Notes under the pieces: generated by a model
Databases searched by the model: none
What the model was told of the DNA's origin: nothing
What the model saw: only the letters and a program-made list of their open reading frames with translations
NCBI RefSeq assembly: GCF_900176275.1
Contig: NZ_FWXD01000005.1
Coordinates: forward strand, 147,543 to 211,542
Direction of reading: 5' to 3'
DNA: 64,000 nt
Source of the DNA: Andreprevotia lacus DSM 23236
GTDB lineage: Bacteria; Pseudomonadota; Gammaproteobacteria; Burkholderiales; Chitinibacteraceae
In this document: positions 28,691 through 37,242 of the stretch, piece after piece
Numbering within the stretch: the first letter of the stretch is position 1
How the letters are laid out: every line of letters starts with the position of its first letter
Translations under genes and position numbers: made by a program

Positions 28691-30859
28691 TTATTGCAAA
28701 CTTGCCGAATCGACAGCCAGTGTTTGATCGATGTAAGTCGCGTTGTCCCGCACATAGAACGGCCGCATGTGTTCATGGTCCATGAAGTGTGGCTCGCCGT
28801 CGTTCGACATGGCCGGGCAGATCGAGCCCCGGCATAGTGTGGCAATCGGGTCTATCACCCTGGCGCCATGGCGGGTGGCAATGTCGCGCAGGCGCGCCCA
28901 GATGGCCGCGTTCTTTTGCTGGAAGGCGCTGATGTCGACCATGGGCGTATCGTGGCGGCGCGACAGCGTGGTCCAGCGTGAGCCGTTCAGCATGCTTTTG
29001 GGTGAGAAGCGCTCATCCTTGGGCGAATTGAGCAGCAGATAGACCTGCTTGGTCTGCGCGAGCGATGCCACTTCCTTTTCCAGTGCGGCAAACGCGGCAT
29101 CGACGGCACCCGGCTCGCCGAATGGAATCTGGCGCCCACCCGACTTGAACATCAGCTCGGCATTCTGCGGGTTCAGATAATTGTCCCAGTTGCCACCGAT
29201 GACCACGACTTTCACATCGTCGCGGTGGGCAAGCTCGTACGATCCGGCCGCCACGCCCGGGCAGGCGGCGTGCGTGTGCGTCGCGATGTGGAACACGCCG
29301 GGCACGGCCGGGCAGCCGGGGCCGGTGGCAAAGATGACGGAATATTGCGGGCGCGGGTTTTCGGTCAGTAGCCGGTCGACGCGCGCTGCGTATTGCTCGA
29401 CGATGGAATCGCCAATGAACACGACATAGTGCGGGTCGGTGCCAGCGCGCGTATAGAAGCTCGGCCCCGTTGCGGCCAGTTTCTTGAAGTTGCGCGGGGG
29501 GAAGTCCCAATCGTACTGCGCGGCGAGCAAGGCATCGACATCGCGCGTGGTGCTGCGTGCGCCCAGCAGGCCGCCAAACATGGCCAGACCGGCAAGGCAC
29601 AGCGCGGCCATGCCTGCATACAGACCGGTCAGCGCGGCACGATTGCGCTCGCGCGATGCTTGCGGGTTCGGGCGGCGCAGGCGTTGCTCCACCAGGCGGT
29701 AAGTGGCCCAGGCCAGCACGAATGCTGCCCCGATCAGCGCAAAGCGCAGTTCTTTCGACATATTGCCGGCAAGGATGCGGCCGAAGGCAAGCAGCGGCCA
29801 GTGCCAGATATAGAGGGGATAGCTGATCAGGCCTATACCTGCCATGACACGGTTGCCCAGCACAAAGCGGTTGACCACGGCCTGCGGGCCGGCTGCGATC
29901 AGCAGCATGGCGCCCAGCACCGGCGGTACGGCCCACCAGCCGGGGAAGGCATGCGATTTGTCCAGCGTGTAGATGGTGTGCGCCAGCAGTGCGGCACCCG
30001 TCAGCGAGCACGCATGCCGTGCGGCCATGGCGCTGCGCTGCCCGGCAAAGGCCCGGCCGATATCGGCATGGCCCCTGACCGTGACGGCGTAGGCAAGGCC
30101 GGCGCCGCCCAGCAGCTCCCAGAAGCGTGTAAACGGCAGGTAGAAGACCGCGTCGGCATACTGCGCAATGCCATATACGTTGGCCGCGAACGAAGTCGTG
30201 GCAATGACCGCGCCGACCACCAGCAGGTTCAGGCGGCGACGCCACGCGGCCCACAGCAGCAGCGGCCAGACGATGTAGAACTGCTCCTCGACGCCCAGCG
30301 ACCAAAGATGCAGCAGCGGCTTGGCGTCGGCCGCCGTGTCGAAGTAGCCCGTTTCCAGCCACAGCGCGACGTTGGCCACAAAGCCAGAGCCGGCGGCGAT
30401 GTGTTTGCCCAGCATGGCAAATTCGTCCGGCGTCAGCACATACCAGCCGGACAGGGCTACGGTCACCAGCATCACGATCAGTGCCGGAAAGATGCGGCGT
30501 GCGCGGCGCGAGTAAAAATCGACAAAGCTGAAGCTGTTGTTCCGCAGGCTGCCAAACAGGATGGACGAGATCAGGAAGCCCGAAATGACGAAAAAGATGT
30601 CGACGCCGACATAGCCGCCGGCCAGCCAGCGCGGAAAGGCATGGAAAATGACCACGGCCAGCACGGCCACGGCGCGCAGGCCATCGATGTCCGGCCGGTA
30701 TGCCGGGTGTGCCGCAGCATGCCCGTCGCCGAGCGCCGGTGCAGCCGTACTTGCGCTGGTGGCCGGGCTGCCCCGCTGGCCGGCTGCGTTGCGGTTTCTG
30801 GCATGGATGTCTGTGCCGCCGTCATTGCCCGGCGCGATGTATTCGGTGCTGTTCATCAT
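28691..30859 (-). CDS. Membrane O-acyltransferase (acyltransferase 3) with C-terminal SGNH domain
   Basis: A 722-residue OafA-type protein. Residues ~45-430 are the ten-helix acyltransferase-3 domain, beginning YRPDIDGLRAVAVLAVVIFH (the catalytic His) and with FFVISGFLIS. The C-terminal ~270 residues are a periplasmic SGNH domain with FIGDSIVEQ (Ser block), GGNW and the DHEH motif near the end. Together they transfer acetyl or similar groups from the cytoplasm to a surface or exopolysaccharide. The start at 30859 (or 30856) is preferred because the longer frame has no support and would add a Cys-rich tail. It shares an operon with the secreted glycoside hydrolase, suggesting joint modification of one polymer. 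Confidence 0.9.
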   Translation of the reverse strand: MMNSTEYIAPGNDGGTDIHARNRNAAGQRGSPATSASTAAPALGDGHAAAHPAYRPDIDGLRAVAVLAVVIFHAFPRWLAGGYVGVDIFFVISGFLISSILFGSLRNNSFSFVDFYSRRARRIFPALIVMLVTVALSGWYVLTPDEFAMLGKHIAAGSGFVANVALWLETGYFDTAADAKPLLHLWSLGVEEQFYIVWPLLLWAAWRRRLNLLVVGAVIATTSFAANVYGIAQYADAVFYLPFTRFWELLGGAGLAYAVTVRGHADIGRAFAGQRSAMAARHACSLTGAALLAHTIYTLDKSHAFPGWWAVPPVLGAMLLIAAGPQAVVNRFVLGNRVMAGIGLISYPLYIWHWPLLAFGRILAGNMSKELRFALIGAAFVLAWATYRLVEQRLRRPNPQASRERNRAALTGLYAGMAALCLAGLAMFGGLLGARSTTRDVDALLAAQYDWDFPPRNFKKLAATGPSFYTRAGTDPHYVVFIGDSIVEQYAARVDRLLTENPRPQYSVIFATGPGCPAVPGVFHIATHTHAACPGVAAGSYELAHRDDVKVVVIGGNWDNYLNPQNAELMFKSGGRQIPFGEPGAVDAAFAALEKEVASLAQTKQVYLLLNSPKDERFSPKSMLNGSRWTTLSRRHDTPMVDISAFQQKNAAIWARLRDIATRHGARVIDPIATLCRGSICPAMSNDGEPHFMDHEHMRPFYVRDNATYIDQTLAVDSASLQ

Positions 30860-31354
30860 GGAGGCTCTGGCCGGGCGGTAAATCCCGTACGCCGTTGCTG
30901 CGCCGGCTGGCTGGCGCGGAGGGACGAAGGCCCGCACGCTGCAAGTGCAGCAGCTGCACATCCGTCAAAACCCGGGATTGCCAAGCCGCAATTTGCATTG
31001 CAGTTGTCAAAGCCTGGGGAAAATTGTCGGAAATCTTAACAGTCATGCTGCATTTTCGACAGGCATTCGGCATGTAACTGTTGGTACGTGCAACAGGATT
31101 GTTTGGCAGGTTTCTGTCATGTCGCTGAAATGACGAGGTGACGGTATCTAAGCAGGCGGCAAAGTCGGGGGCATTCCAGTGTGTCGGCAGGTACTCTTGC
31201 CCCCAAATATCGCACCACCCGCGTTGACCCCGTGCAGATTCGCAACAAAACAGCCCCCTTCCACCCCGTTGGTGATGTCGCGGTTGCAAGGTAAAAGAAA
31301 GCTCATTTAGGGTAGGCCTCCAGAGAGGATGACCAACCACAAGCGAGTTCGCCC
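30860..31354 (+). promoter_or_regulatory. Divergent region with conserved leader of DUF4034-like gene, copy 2
   Basis: The left part, up to about 31200, must hold the acyltransferase promoter; no consensus was found. The right part (31217-31354) repeats the leader at 24852 and 27112: GTGCAGATTCGCAACA at 31232, a TTGCAAGG, AAAGCTCATTTAGGGTA, and the same distance to the ATG. The junction near 31217-31226 is where the inserted glycosidase/acyltransferase module appears to end. Confidence 0.65.
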
Positions 31355-33439
31355 ATGTCCGTTTCCCAGCCCTCCAAAGCCCAGCAGCTGGCAACGCACG
31401 GCGTGCGTGCGCTGCGTGATCGTTTGCGCACCCTTGCGGCGGCGGGCGATGTGCACCGGGTGGAAATGATTTACCGCCTGCTGGAGCAGGGCTGGTGGGA
31501 GGCGGCCAACCCCGACGAGCACCCCTATGTGCCGCTGTGCCGCGAGCCAGCGCTGTTCGATGGTGCCGTGGTACCCAGGCAGGAGCGGGTGGCGTTTTTG
31601 CAGGCGTGGGTGCAGGCCTATCCCGACTCCTATCATGCGCACCTGATGTCGGGCGCGTGCGCCCACATCCGGGCGCGGCAGTTTCGCGGCCGGGGCTTTG
31701 CCAAAGAGGTAAGCGCGGTGCAGTGGCTGGCCGCAACGGTGGCGGCCGAACATGCCGTGGTGCATTTCTGCGAAGCCATGCGCTGCAATCCGCGCGCGGC
31801 CATGGTCTATCTGCACATGTACGAGCTCAGCGCGCGTTTTACCGAGCCTGGCTGGCTGGTGGCGCTGTTTGCCGGCCGCAGCGACCCGGATGCACGCCCC
31901 GAGGGGACCGAGGAAGAGTGGCAAGAGGCCGTCGGCACCCATCTGATGCCATCGGGCCTGATGCCGCTGGATGACGTCCCCGCCGCGCTGCCGCCCGGTT
32001 TGCCGCTGCGCGCCGAGCACGATGCAAAAGACGGCCGTCTGTACTGGGTACAGCAGGCAACGCGTGCCCGGCCCGACTGGCTGGAAATCCTCACGACCTA
32101 TGCGTTTTACCGCACGCCGCGCTGGAGCGGTGGCAGCCACGAAGAGATCGAGCAGTTTGCCCACGGCCCCCTCTGCGCCGGGCTGGGCGAGCCGGCGCGC
32201 AATGCGGTGCGCTGGGTGGGCGCGCATGACTATTTCTCGGCCTTTCACGAGTGGACCTTGCCCCCGCCCGGTGCCGAATCGCAGCTCCGCCGCTGGCAGG
32301 CCGAATTCCAGCCCTGGCTGACCATGCCGCTGCCGCCTGCGCAACGCCGCAGCGTGCTGGAGCTATGGGCCCATTTCCATGGTTACTCGCTCGATCAGCC
32401 TGCCAAAGCCGTGGAAATCTACGCGCAGGCTTTTGCGCAAACCCCGGCGCAGATTGCCTTCGAATCCGACAGCTGGAATGGCCATGACTTTCTTTACCAG
32501 TGTCTGCTCCACCGGCTGGCGGGGCCGCCCGAGCTGATGCGCACCCTGTTCGAGCAGGCGGTGGCCAATAACGACTATGCCGGGCTGCTGGGCTGGGCGG
32601 CGGTGGCCTATCGTTTCGGCATGTGGGGGGTAGCGGCAGACCCGGCTAGGGCAGAGGTCATCCTGGCTGCTTGTGCCGTGCGCACCGCAGAAGAGCTCTA
32701 CGGATTGCAGACCGATACGCTTGAGACGCTGCTGTGGGAATCGGGCTATCACGAGCAGGCGCTCTATCTCGCGCGCGGCCTGGCCGAGCGCGATTGCGCC
32801 ACTTCGTGTGCCTGCCTGTACAACCTGTTGCGCGAGCGCGAGCCGGATGAAGAGCCGGTGCTCTCGGCGGCCGTGGTCCCGTTTTACAAGCCGCATCCCC
32901 ATCGCAACCAGCAAGAGGCGATGCGCTGGCTGCAACGTGGCGCCGAGCTGGGCGCACCCAATGCGGAATACAGCTTCGCACACCAGATGACCGTGCAACC
33001 GGCCTACGATCTGCGCCGGCCCGAGCACTATGAACGTTGCAAGGAATTGTTTTTCAGCGCGGCGCGCAAGGGCCTCGGCATGGGGGGGGTGCGCGGCGCG
33101 CGGGTGATGATTGCTCACGGTGGGCACGACGAGCAGCTGGATGCCGTCAACAAGGTGTTGCGGCCCTATGCGCTCGACGACGAGCTGGATGCCTACGATC
33201 GCGCCTGTGCCATGTACGATCTGGCCAAGGCCTATCGCGATGGCAGCAGCGTGCCGCAGAGCCAGCATGTGGCCAAGGCCTGGATTACCCGCGCGCGCGA
33301 GCTGGCACCTGATGACCACTGGATCATCAAGCTGCATGCCGAGCTGCACGGCGGCGGCTCCTTGCTGGGCTCGCTGCGCAATGCGCTGCGCCACAACAGG
33401 CTGGCGCCGGAACATTATCCGCCGGGCATGCATGACTGA
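31355..33439 (+). CDS. DUF4034-like protein with Sel1/TPR-type repeats, paralogue 2
   Basis: A second 694-residue protein that aligns with the one at 25003 over the whole length practically without gaps, with most positions identical. Shared segments include YAFYRTPRW, SHEEIEQFAHGPLCAGL, RFGMWGVAADPARAE and the C-terminal EHYPPGMHD. Differences are spread evenly, as expected for an old tandem duplication with both copies kept under selection. No signal or membrane segment. Its start MSVSQPSKAQQLA is nearly identical to the truncated copy at 27264, so paralogue 2 and the lost copy are closest relatives. Two repeats of family 2 follow, then the M48-type protease gene in the same direction. Confidence 0.75.
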   Translation: MSVSQPSKAQQLATHGVRALRDRLRTLAAAGDVHRVEMIYRLLEQGWWEAANPDEHPYVPLCREPALFDGAVVPRQERVAFLQAWVQAYPDSYHAHLMSGACAHIRARQFRGRGFAKEVSAVQWLAATVAAEHAVVHFCEAMRCNPRAAMVYLHMYELSARFTEPGWLVALFAGRSDPDARPEGTEEEWQEAVGTHLMPSGLMPLDDVPAALPPGLPLRAEHDAKDGRLYWVQQATRARPDWLEILTTYAFYRTPRWSGGSHEEIEQFAHGPLCAGLGEPARNAVRWVGAHDYFSAFHEWTLPPPGAESQLRRWQAEFQPWLTMPLPPAQRRSVLELWAHFHGYSLDQPAKAVEIYAQAFAQTPAQIAFESDSWNGHDFLYQCLLHRLAGPPELMRTLFEQAVANNDYAGLLGWAAVAYRFGMWGVAADPARAEVILAACAVRTAEELYGLQTDTLETLLWESGYHEQALYLARGLAERDCATSCACLYNLLREREPDEEPVLSAAVVPFYKPHPHRNQQEAMRWLQRGAELGAPNAEYSFAHQMTVQPAYDLRRPEHYERCKELFFSAARKGLGMGGVRGARVMIAHGGHDEQLDAVNKVLRPYALDDELDAYDRACAMYDLAKAYRDGSSVPQSQHVAKAWITRARELAPDDHWIIKLHAELHGGGSLLGSLRNALRHNRLAPEHYPPGMHD

Positions 33440-33477
33440 GCGCCGCGTGTTCTGTTTGGCTGTACCTGCGCGCATGC

Positions 33478-33605
33478 GGCATCAAGCACCCGGCCAGGCC
33501 GGGCGCGCACCAGTGTTGAAGGGCGATACAGCGGCGCTGCCCTGCTTTAATCCACACCCCCCGCCCTCGCCGCCGCGAGGGGGCCTCGCTGTGCTCGTCA
33601 GCGGC
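33478..33605 (+). repeat. GC-rich 3'-associated repeat, family 2, copy C
   Basis: It contains GGCATCAAGCACCCGGCC with its hairpin, GCAGCGGCGCTGCC, TTTAATCCACACC, the CCCTCG...CGAGGG hairpin and CTCGTCAGCGG. It lies in gene sense 40 bp after paralogue 2. Together with its flank from 33442 it is duplicated 182 bp further on. Confidence 0.8.
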
Positions 33606-33660
33606 AGGAATGACATTGCCGGGTGCCGCGTGTTCTTTTTGCCTGTACCTGCGCGCGTGC

Positions 33661-33743
33661 GGCATCAAGCCCCCGGCCAGGCCGGGCGCGCACCAGTGTT
33701 GAAGGGGAATGCAGCGGCGCGCTCCTGCTGTGTTCCACACCAC
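33661..33743 (+). repeat. GC-rich 3'-associated repeat, family 2, copy D (partial)
   Basis: The first two thirds repeat copy C almost base for base, including the left flank (GCCGCGTGTTCT at 33442 and 33624), then the similarity fades after TTCCACACC. This is a recent tandem duplication with a decayed 3' part. Confidence 0.75.
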
Positions 33744-33796
33744 TCGCAGTCGCAAGGCGCTAGCCGGCCTCGGGCCAATCTTCCATGCAGGCAACC

Positions 33797-35632
33797 ATGA
33801 GCAACGCAGCGCGTAGCCCCGATCACGATGACGCCCGCGCCGAGCCGCGCGCCCGCATGCTGGGCTGGCTGCTGCTGGGTGATGTGGCGGTCTATGGCGT
33901 GATCGTACTGCTGTTCAGCCTGCCGCTGCTGGCTGGCTGGCTGGGGGGCATGTTGTGGTTCTGGGTGCTGGTGTTTACCGTCTCCTGGCCGGGCGTGGCC
34001 TATGTGCGCTTGCTGCTGCAGGCGCGGCGCGCCGAGCCGGATACGCAGGAAGCGGACGAGCTGCTGGTTGACCCGGCCAGCGTGCCGGTGCTGGCTGGCG
34101 TGCTGCGCGAGATCGAACAAGGGTTGGGCATGCGGCATGGCACGCAGATCGCGCTGGATGGCCGCATGAATGCCAGCATCCGTCTGGTGCAGCAGGGGCG
34201 GCGGCAGCGGCGCCGGCTGACCATCGGCCTGCCGGTGCTGCTGGCGCTGGACGAGCCATGCTGCCGCGCCATGCTGTTGCATGAATGCGCGCATCTGGCG
34301 CGCGAGCATGGCCGCTGGTCGCAGTGGTTCCATGTGCGCTTGCAGTGGTGGCGGCGGCTGGCCGATATCCACCGGCAGAACCACGCCATGTTTACCGTGC
34401 CGCTGCGTTTGTTCCTGCGCTGGTATGTGCCACGCCTGTGGCTGCGCCGGCTGGCTTTTTCCCGCGTGTGCGAGCGCATGGCCGACCAGTGGGCCGTCCA
34501 GCAGGGGGGCGCTGCGGCAGGGCGCTTGCATCTGGCGATGGCGGTGCAGGACCGCACGCTAAGCAACTATTGGCAGACACTGTATGCCGGTGCTGGCCGG
34601 CAAGGGATAGCCGCGGTGACGCCATATCAAATGCTGCTGAGCGTGCCGCAACATGCATTGCCGGTTGATCAGGCGCAGGCGCGCGCCTGGCTGGATGCTG
34701 CGCTGGCAGAGCCTGCCGCCGAGGGCGATACCCACCCGGTCTTGCTCGAGCGCCTGCAGATGGCCGGTGTGCACCCCGGGCAACTGCCGGCAGACTGGCC
34801 CTGGCAATGGCCGGCCCGCCCGGCTGCCACCGTCTGGCTGGGCAAGGCGCTGCCGGCGCTGGCCGCGCGGCTGGATGAGCACTGGCAGCAAGCGGCCGAG
34901 CCTTACTGGCAGCAGGCCGCCGATGCGGCCGGCGCGCGCACGGCGGAGTACCACGCCACGCGGCGGCGGCAGCAGATCCAGCGCCTGAACGCCGATGACT
35001 GGTTTGTGCTGGCTGTTTACCAGCGCGGGCAGGGCGCGGCTGAGTGGGTCGATGCCTTGCGGCAGGGGCTGGCGCTGGATGCGCGCCATGCCGGCCTGAA
35101 CCGCCTGTTGGCCGAGCAGACCGCCAAGCGGGGCGACTGGGCTGCGGCCAGCCGGCGCTGGCAGATCGTGCTGGCCGATCCCGAGGCCGAGCGCGAAACC
35201 CCGCTGTGCGAGCTGCTGGCCTGCGCGCTGCGCCTGACCGACACGGCGCTGGCCACCTGGTGCCGCAGCGAGCTGGCGGCGCTGTATGTCTACGCCGAGT
35301 CGCCCGAGCTGTATCCGCACGGGCTGGGGCAGGCCGAGCTGGCCAAGGTGCGCAACGACCTGGACTTGCTGCTGCGCAGCGCCAACGCGGTGTGGCTGTT
35401 TCGCCAGTCGGAAGACGCCGCTGCGCCGGAGTGGTTGCTGCTGATCAAGGCCTGGGATGACTGGCTGCTGCGCACCGTGGCCAACGCCACCGGCCAGATC
35501 GAAGCCACCCGCGCGGCCTGCAACCGCCTGCTGCCCGAGGTACTGGGCAAAACCCATCTGAAACTGGCGGTGGATTATCTGCTGCCCGGTGATGTGCGCT
35601 TGGCTGCCTGCGTGGACGCCGCCAAACTGTAG
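33797..35632 (+). CDS. Integral-membrane M48-like metallopeptidase with helical C-terminus
   Basis: A 611-residue protein. Two hydrophobic segments (about residues 22-43 and 46-70) are followed by the zinc motif HECAH (H162, E163, H166) and, ~70 residues on, ERMAD, which fits the third ligand of M48 peptidases. The remaining ~350 residues are Ala/Leu/Trp-rich helices of TPR character (residues ~390-500). The active-site residues are intact. Related enzymes (HtpX, BepA, Oma1 types) cleave membrane or misfolded envelope proteins. The start at 33797 follows a GCAGG site; an ATG at 33785 in frame is possible. Its closeness to the DUF4034-like paralogues suggests a functional link, but is not proof. 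Confidence 0.82.
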   Translation: MSNAARSPDHDDARAEPRARMLGWLLLGDVAVYGVIVLLFSLPLLAGWLGGMLWFWVLVFTVSWPGVAYVRLLLQARRAEPDTQEADELLVDPASVPVLAGVLREIEQGLGMRHGTQIALDGRMNASIRLVQQGRRQRRRLTIGLPVLLALDEPCCRAMLLHECAHLAREHGRWSQWFHVRLQWWRRLADIHRQNHAMFTVPLRLFLRWYVPRLWLRRLAFSRVCERMADQWAVQQGGAAAGRLHLAMAVQDRTLSNYWQTLYAGAGRQGIAAVTPYQMLLSVPQHALPVDQAQARAWLDAALAEPAAEGDTHPVLLERLQMAGVHPGQLPADWPWQWPARPAATVWLGKALPALAARLDEHWQQAAEPYWQQAADAAGARTAEYHATRRRQQIQRLNADDWFVLAVYQRGQGAAEWVDALRQGLALDARHAGLNRLLAEQTAKRGDWAAASRRWQIVLADPEAERETPLCELLACALRLTDTALATWCRSELAALYVYAESPELYPHGLGQAELAKVRNDLDLLLRSANAVWLFRQSEDAAAPEWLLLIKAWDDWLLRTVANATGQIEATRAACNRLLPEVLGKTHLKLAVDYLLPGDVRLAACVDAAKL

Positions 35633-35734
35633 CGGCAGGTGGATGTGTTCACAGCCTGCCTGTGATTAGTGCCGTGCCGGCGCAGTGCATCTCTGTTGAT
35701 AATCGCCATGTATTGTTCCTGTTACGGAGTTGTC

Positions 35735-36424
35735 ATGGCTGTTGTTGCACCTTCCCGCAAGGCGATCTGCCTTGTCCTGTCCGCGTCGCTGCTGCTGGGC
35801 GCCTGCGCCACCAATGATCTGGGCGACAAGCGCGACCTGAACAAGACCGAGATGGGCGCCATCATCGGCGCGGTGGGCGGCGCCGTGGTGGGCGCGGCGG
35901 TAAATCACCGCAATCGCGGCAAGGGCGCGTTGATTGGCGCGGTGGGTGGCGGTCTGGCCGGCGCCGGCATCGGTTATTACATGGACCAGCAGGCCAAGGA
36001 TCTGCAAAAGCAGCTGGCGCCGGAAATCGGCCGGGGCGAGATCGTACTGCAAAAGCGCAGCGACAATACGCTGGTGGTCAGCATGACCTCGACCACCGGT
36101 TTCGACACCAACTCGGCCATGCTCAAAGCCGGCTATACGCCGACGCTGGACAAGATCGCCCGCGTGGTGAACCAGTATGGCAAGACGGCCATCACCATCA
36201 TTGGCCACACCGACAATGTGGGCAAGGATGCCTACAACCAGCAATTGTCCGAGCAGCGCGCCCGCGCGGTATCGGATTACTTCGTCGGCCGCCAGGTGAA
36301 CCCGGTGCGCTTGGACAGCTATGGCAAGGGCGAGCTGGAACCGCGCGCCAGCAACGACACCGAAGCCGGCCGGGCCATGAACCGCCGGGTGGAGTTGTGG
36401 ATCATGCCGGTGACGGCAAGCTGA
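35735..36424 (+). CDS. OmpA-family lipoprotein with glycine-zipper segment
   Basis: A 229-residue outer-membrane lipoprotein. The lipobox LLLGAC puts the lipidated cysteine at residue 24, followed by ATND. A glycine-zipper segment spans about residues 38-80 (AIIGAVGGAVVGAAV, ALIGAVGGGLAGAGIGYY). The C-terminal OmpA domain (about 110-222) has GHTDNVGKDAYNQQLSEQRA with the peptidoglycan-binding Asp and Arg, and ends in NRRVELWI. This matches the YiaD group that anchors the outer membrane to the wall. The start at 35735 has a CGGAG site. A longer frame begins at 35669 but would bury the signal peptide. Confidence 0.92.
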   Translation: MAVVAPSRKAICLVLSASLLLGACATNDLGDKRDLNKTEMGAIIGAVGGAVVGAAVNHRNRGKGALIGAVGGGLAGAGIGYYMDQQAKDLQKQLAPEIGRGEIVLQKRSDNTLVVSMTSTTGFDTNSAMLKAGYTPTLDKIARVVNQYGKTAITIIGHTDNVGKDAYNQQLSEQRARAVSDYFVGRQVNPVRLDSYGKGELEPRASNDTEAGRAMNRRVELWIMPVTAS

Positions 36425-36463
36425 TGGTGCGTGATGCTGGCGCTTGTGAGCTGTCGTGATGAG

Positions 36464-36715
36464 ATTTAGCGCCTGCGGCGCGGCGTTTTGGTGCCGGTTC
36501 CGCCCGGCGGGCAGGTCAAGGGGGCGTCTCGCCACCCCCTTAACAATCCCGGGCGACCCTGCCTATGCGCTACCTGCCTTTGCTGGCGCAAAGCCAGGCA
36601 GTGCCTTGCGCTGCTCGCCCGCCGCGGCGGGAATCGAACTCGGCCTTGCAGGCCTCAAACATGCGATTCCCGACTACCCCGCGTCGTGCTGTGCTGCTCA
36701 GCGCTTCAGAAGGGA
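36464..36715 (+). repeat. ~250-bp repeat, family 3, left copy of a convergent inverted pair
   Basis: Starts TTAGCGCCTGCGGCGCGGCG, later has GCGCTACCTGCCTTTGCTGG (36567 on), CTCGGCC, GGCCTCAAACAT, GTGCTGCTCAGCGC and ends with CTTCAGAAGGGA. The right copy at 36827-37079 is the same element on the other strand. The left copy lies downstream of the OmpA-family gene in its sense. A GTTCGATTCCC stretch on its minus strand resembles a tRNA T-arm but no tRNA folds. Confidence 0.8.
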
Positions 36716-36826
36716 AACGAGTACTCCGTAGTGACCAGCCTTGGAAATGCCAAGCATTGAAATTCGACGGTCCCCCGTACTTTGCAAAAATCCTGCAATC
36801 CCGATGCAGGTTGCAAACCACCCAGG

Positions 36827-37079
36827 TCCCTTCTGAAGCGCCGAGCAGCACAGCCAAGCCCGGATGAAGGGGAGGGATGTTTGAGGCCCAAAGGGCCGAG
36901 TTACCGACCCGCCGGGATTGGCGCGCAGCGCAGGGAACTGCCTGACTTTGCGTGAGCAAAGGCGGGTAGCGCGCAAGTAGGGCCGCATTCTTTTGCTTCC
37001 TTTTCTTGGCGGGACAAGAAAAGGGAGGCGGCATGCGGGACGCACTCCCGCCCCAAACACCGCGCCGCAGGCGCTAAGT
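36827..37079 (-). repeat. ~250-bp repeat, family 3, right copy of a convergent inverted pair
   Basis: On the minus strand it starts TTAGCGCCTGCGGCGCGGTG and ends CTTCAGAAGGGA, matching the left copy at both ends and through the last ~147 bp. An inner segment is unrelated and carries a CCTTTTCTTG...CAAGAAAAGG hairpin (around 36998-37023). The 111-bp spacer 36716-36826 between copies has no gene. It lies downstream of the large secreted protein gene in that gene's sense. Confidence 0.8.
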
Positions 37080-37153
37080 CAATTGACAGCACGTGGGGTA
37101 CCCGCAGCGCCTGCCGCGCCCCCGAGCAGCAGGGCCAGTAGCCGCCACCCACC

Positions 37154-37188
37154 AAAGAAAAGAGCCCACCCTTCACAGGGTGAGCTCT
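37154..37188 (-). terminator. Terminator of the multimodular secreted protein gene
   Basis: On the minus strand AGAGCTCACCCT pairs with AGGGTGGGCTCT through one G-U pair across a GTGA loop and is followed by TTTTCTTT. It lies 55 bp after the stop. Confidence 0.88.
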
Positions 37189-37242
37189 TGTTGCTGGCGA
37201 CTTTAGCCAGGCAGTACCGGCCAGCAATGGCGGCAGTGTTGC

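Noticed and set aside
36600..36680. tRNA-like GTTCGATTCCC on the minus strand within a family-3 repeat
   Set aside because: No matching T-stem, anticodon arm or acceptor stem could be folded around it.
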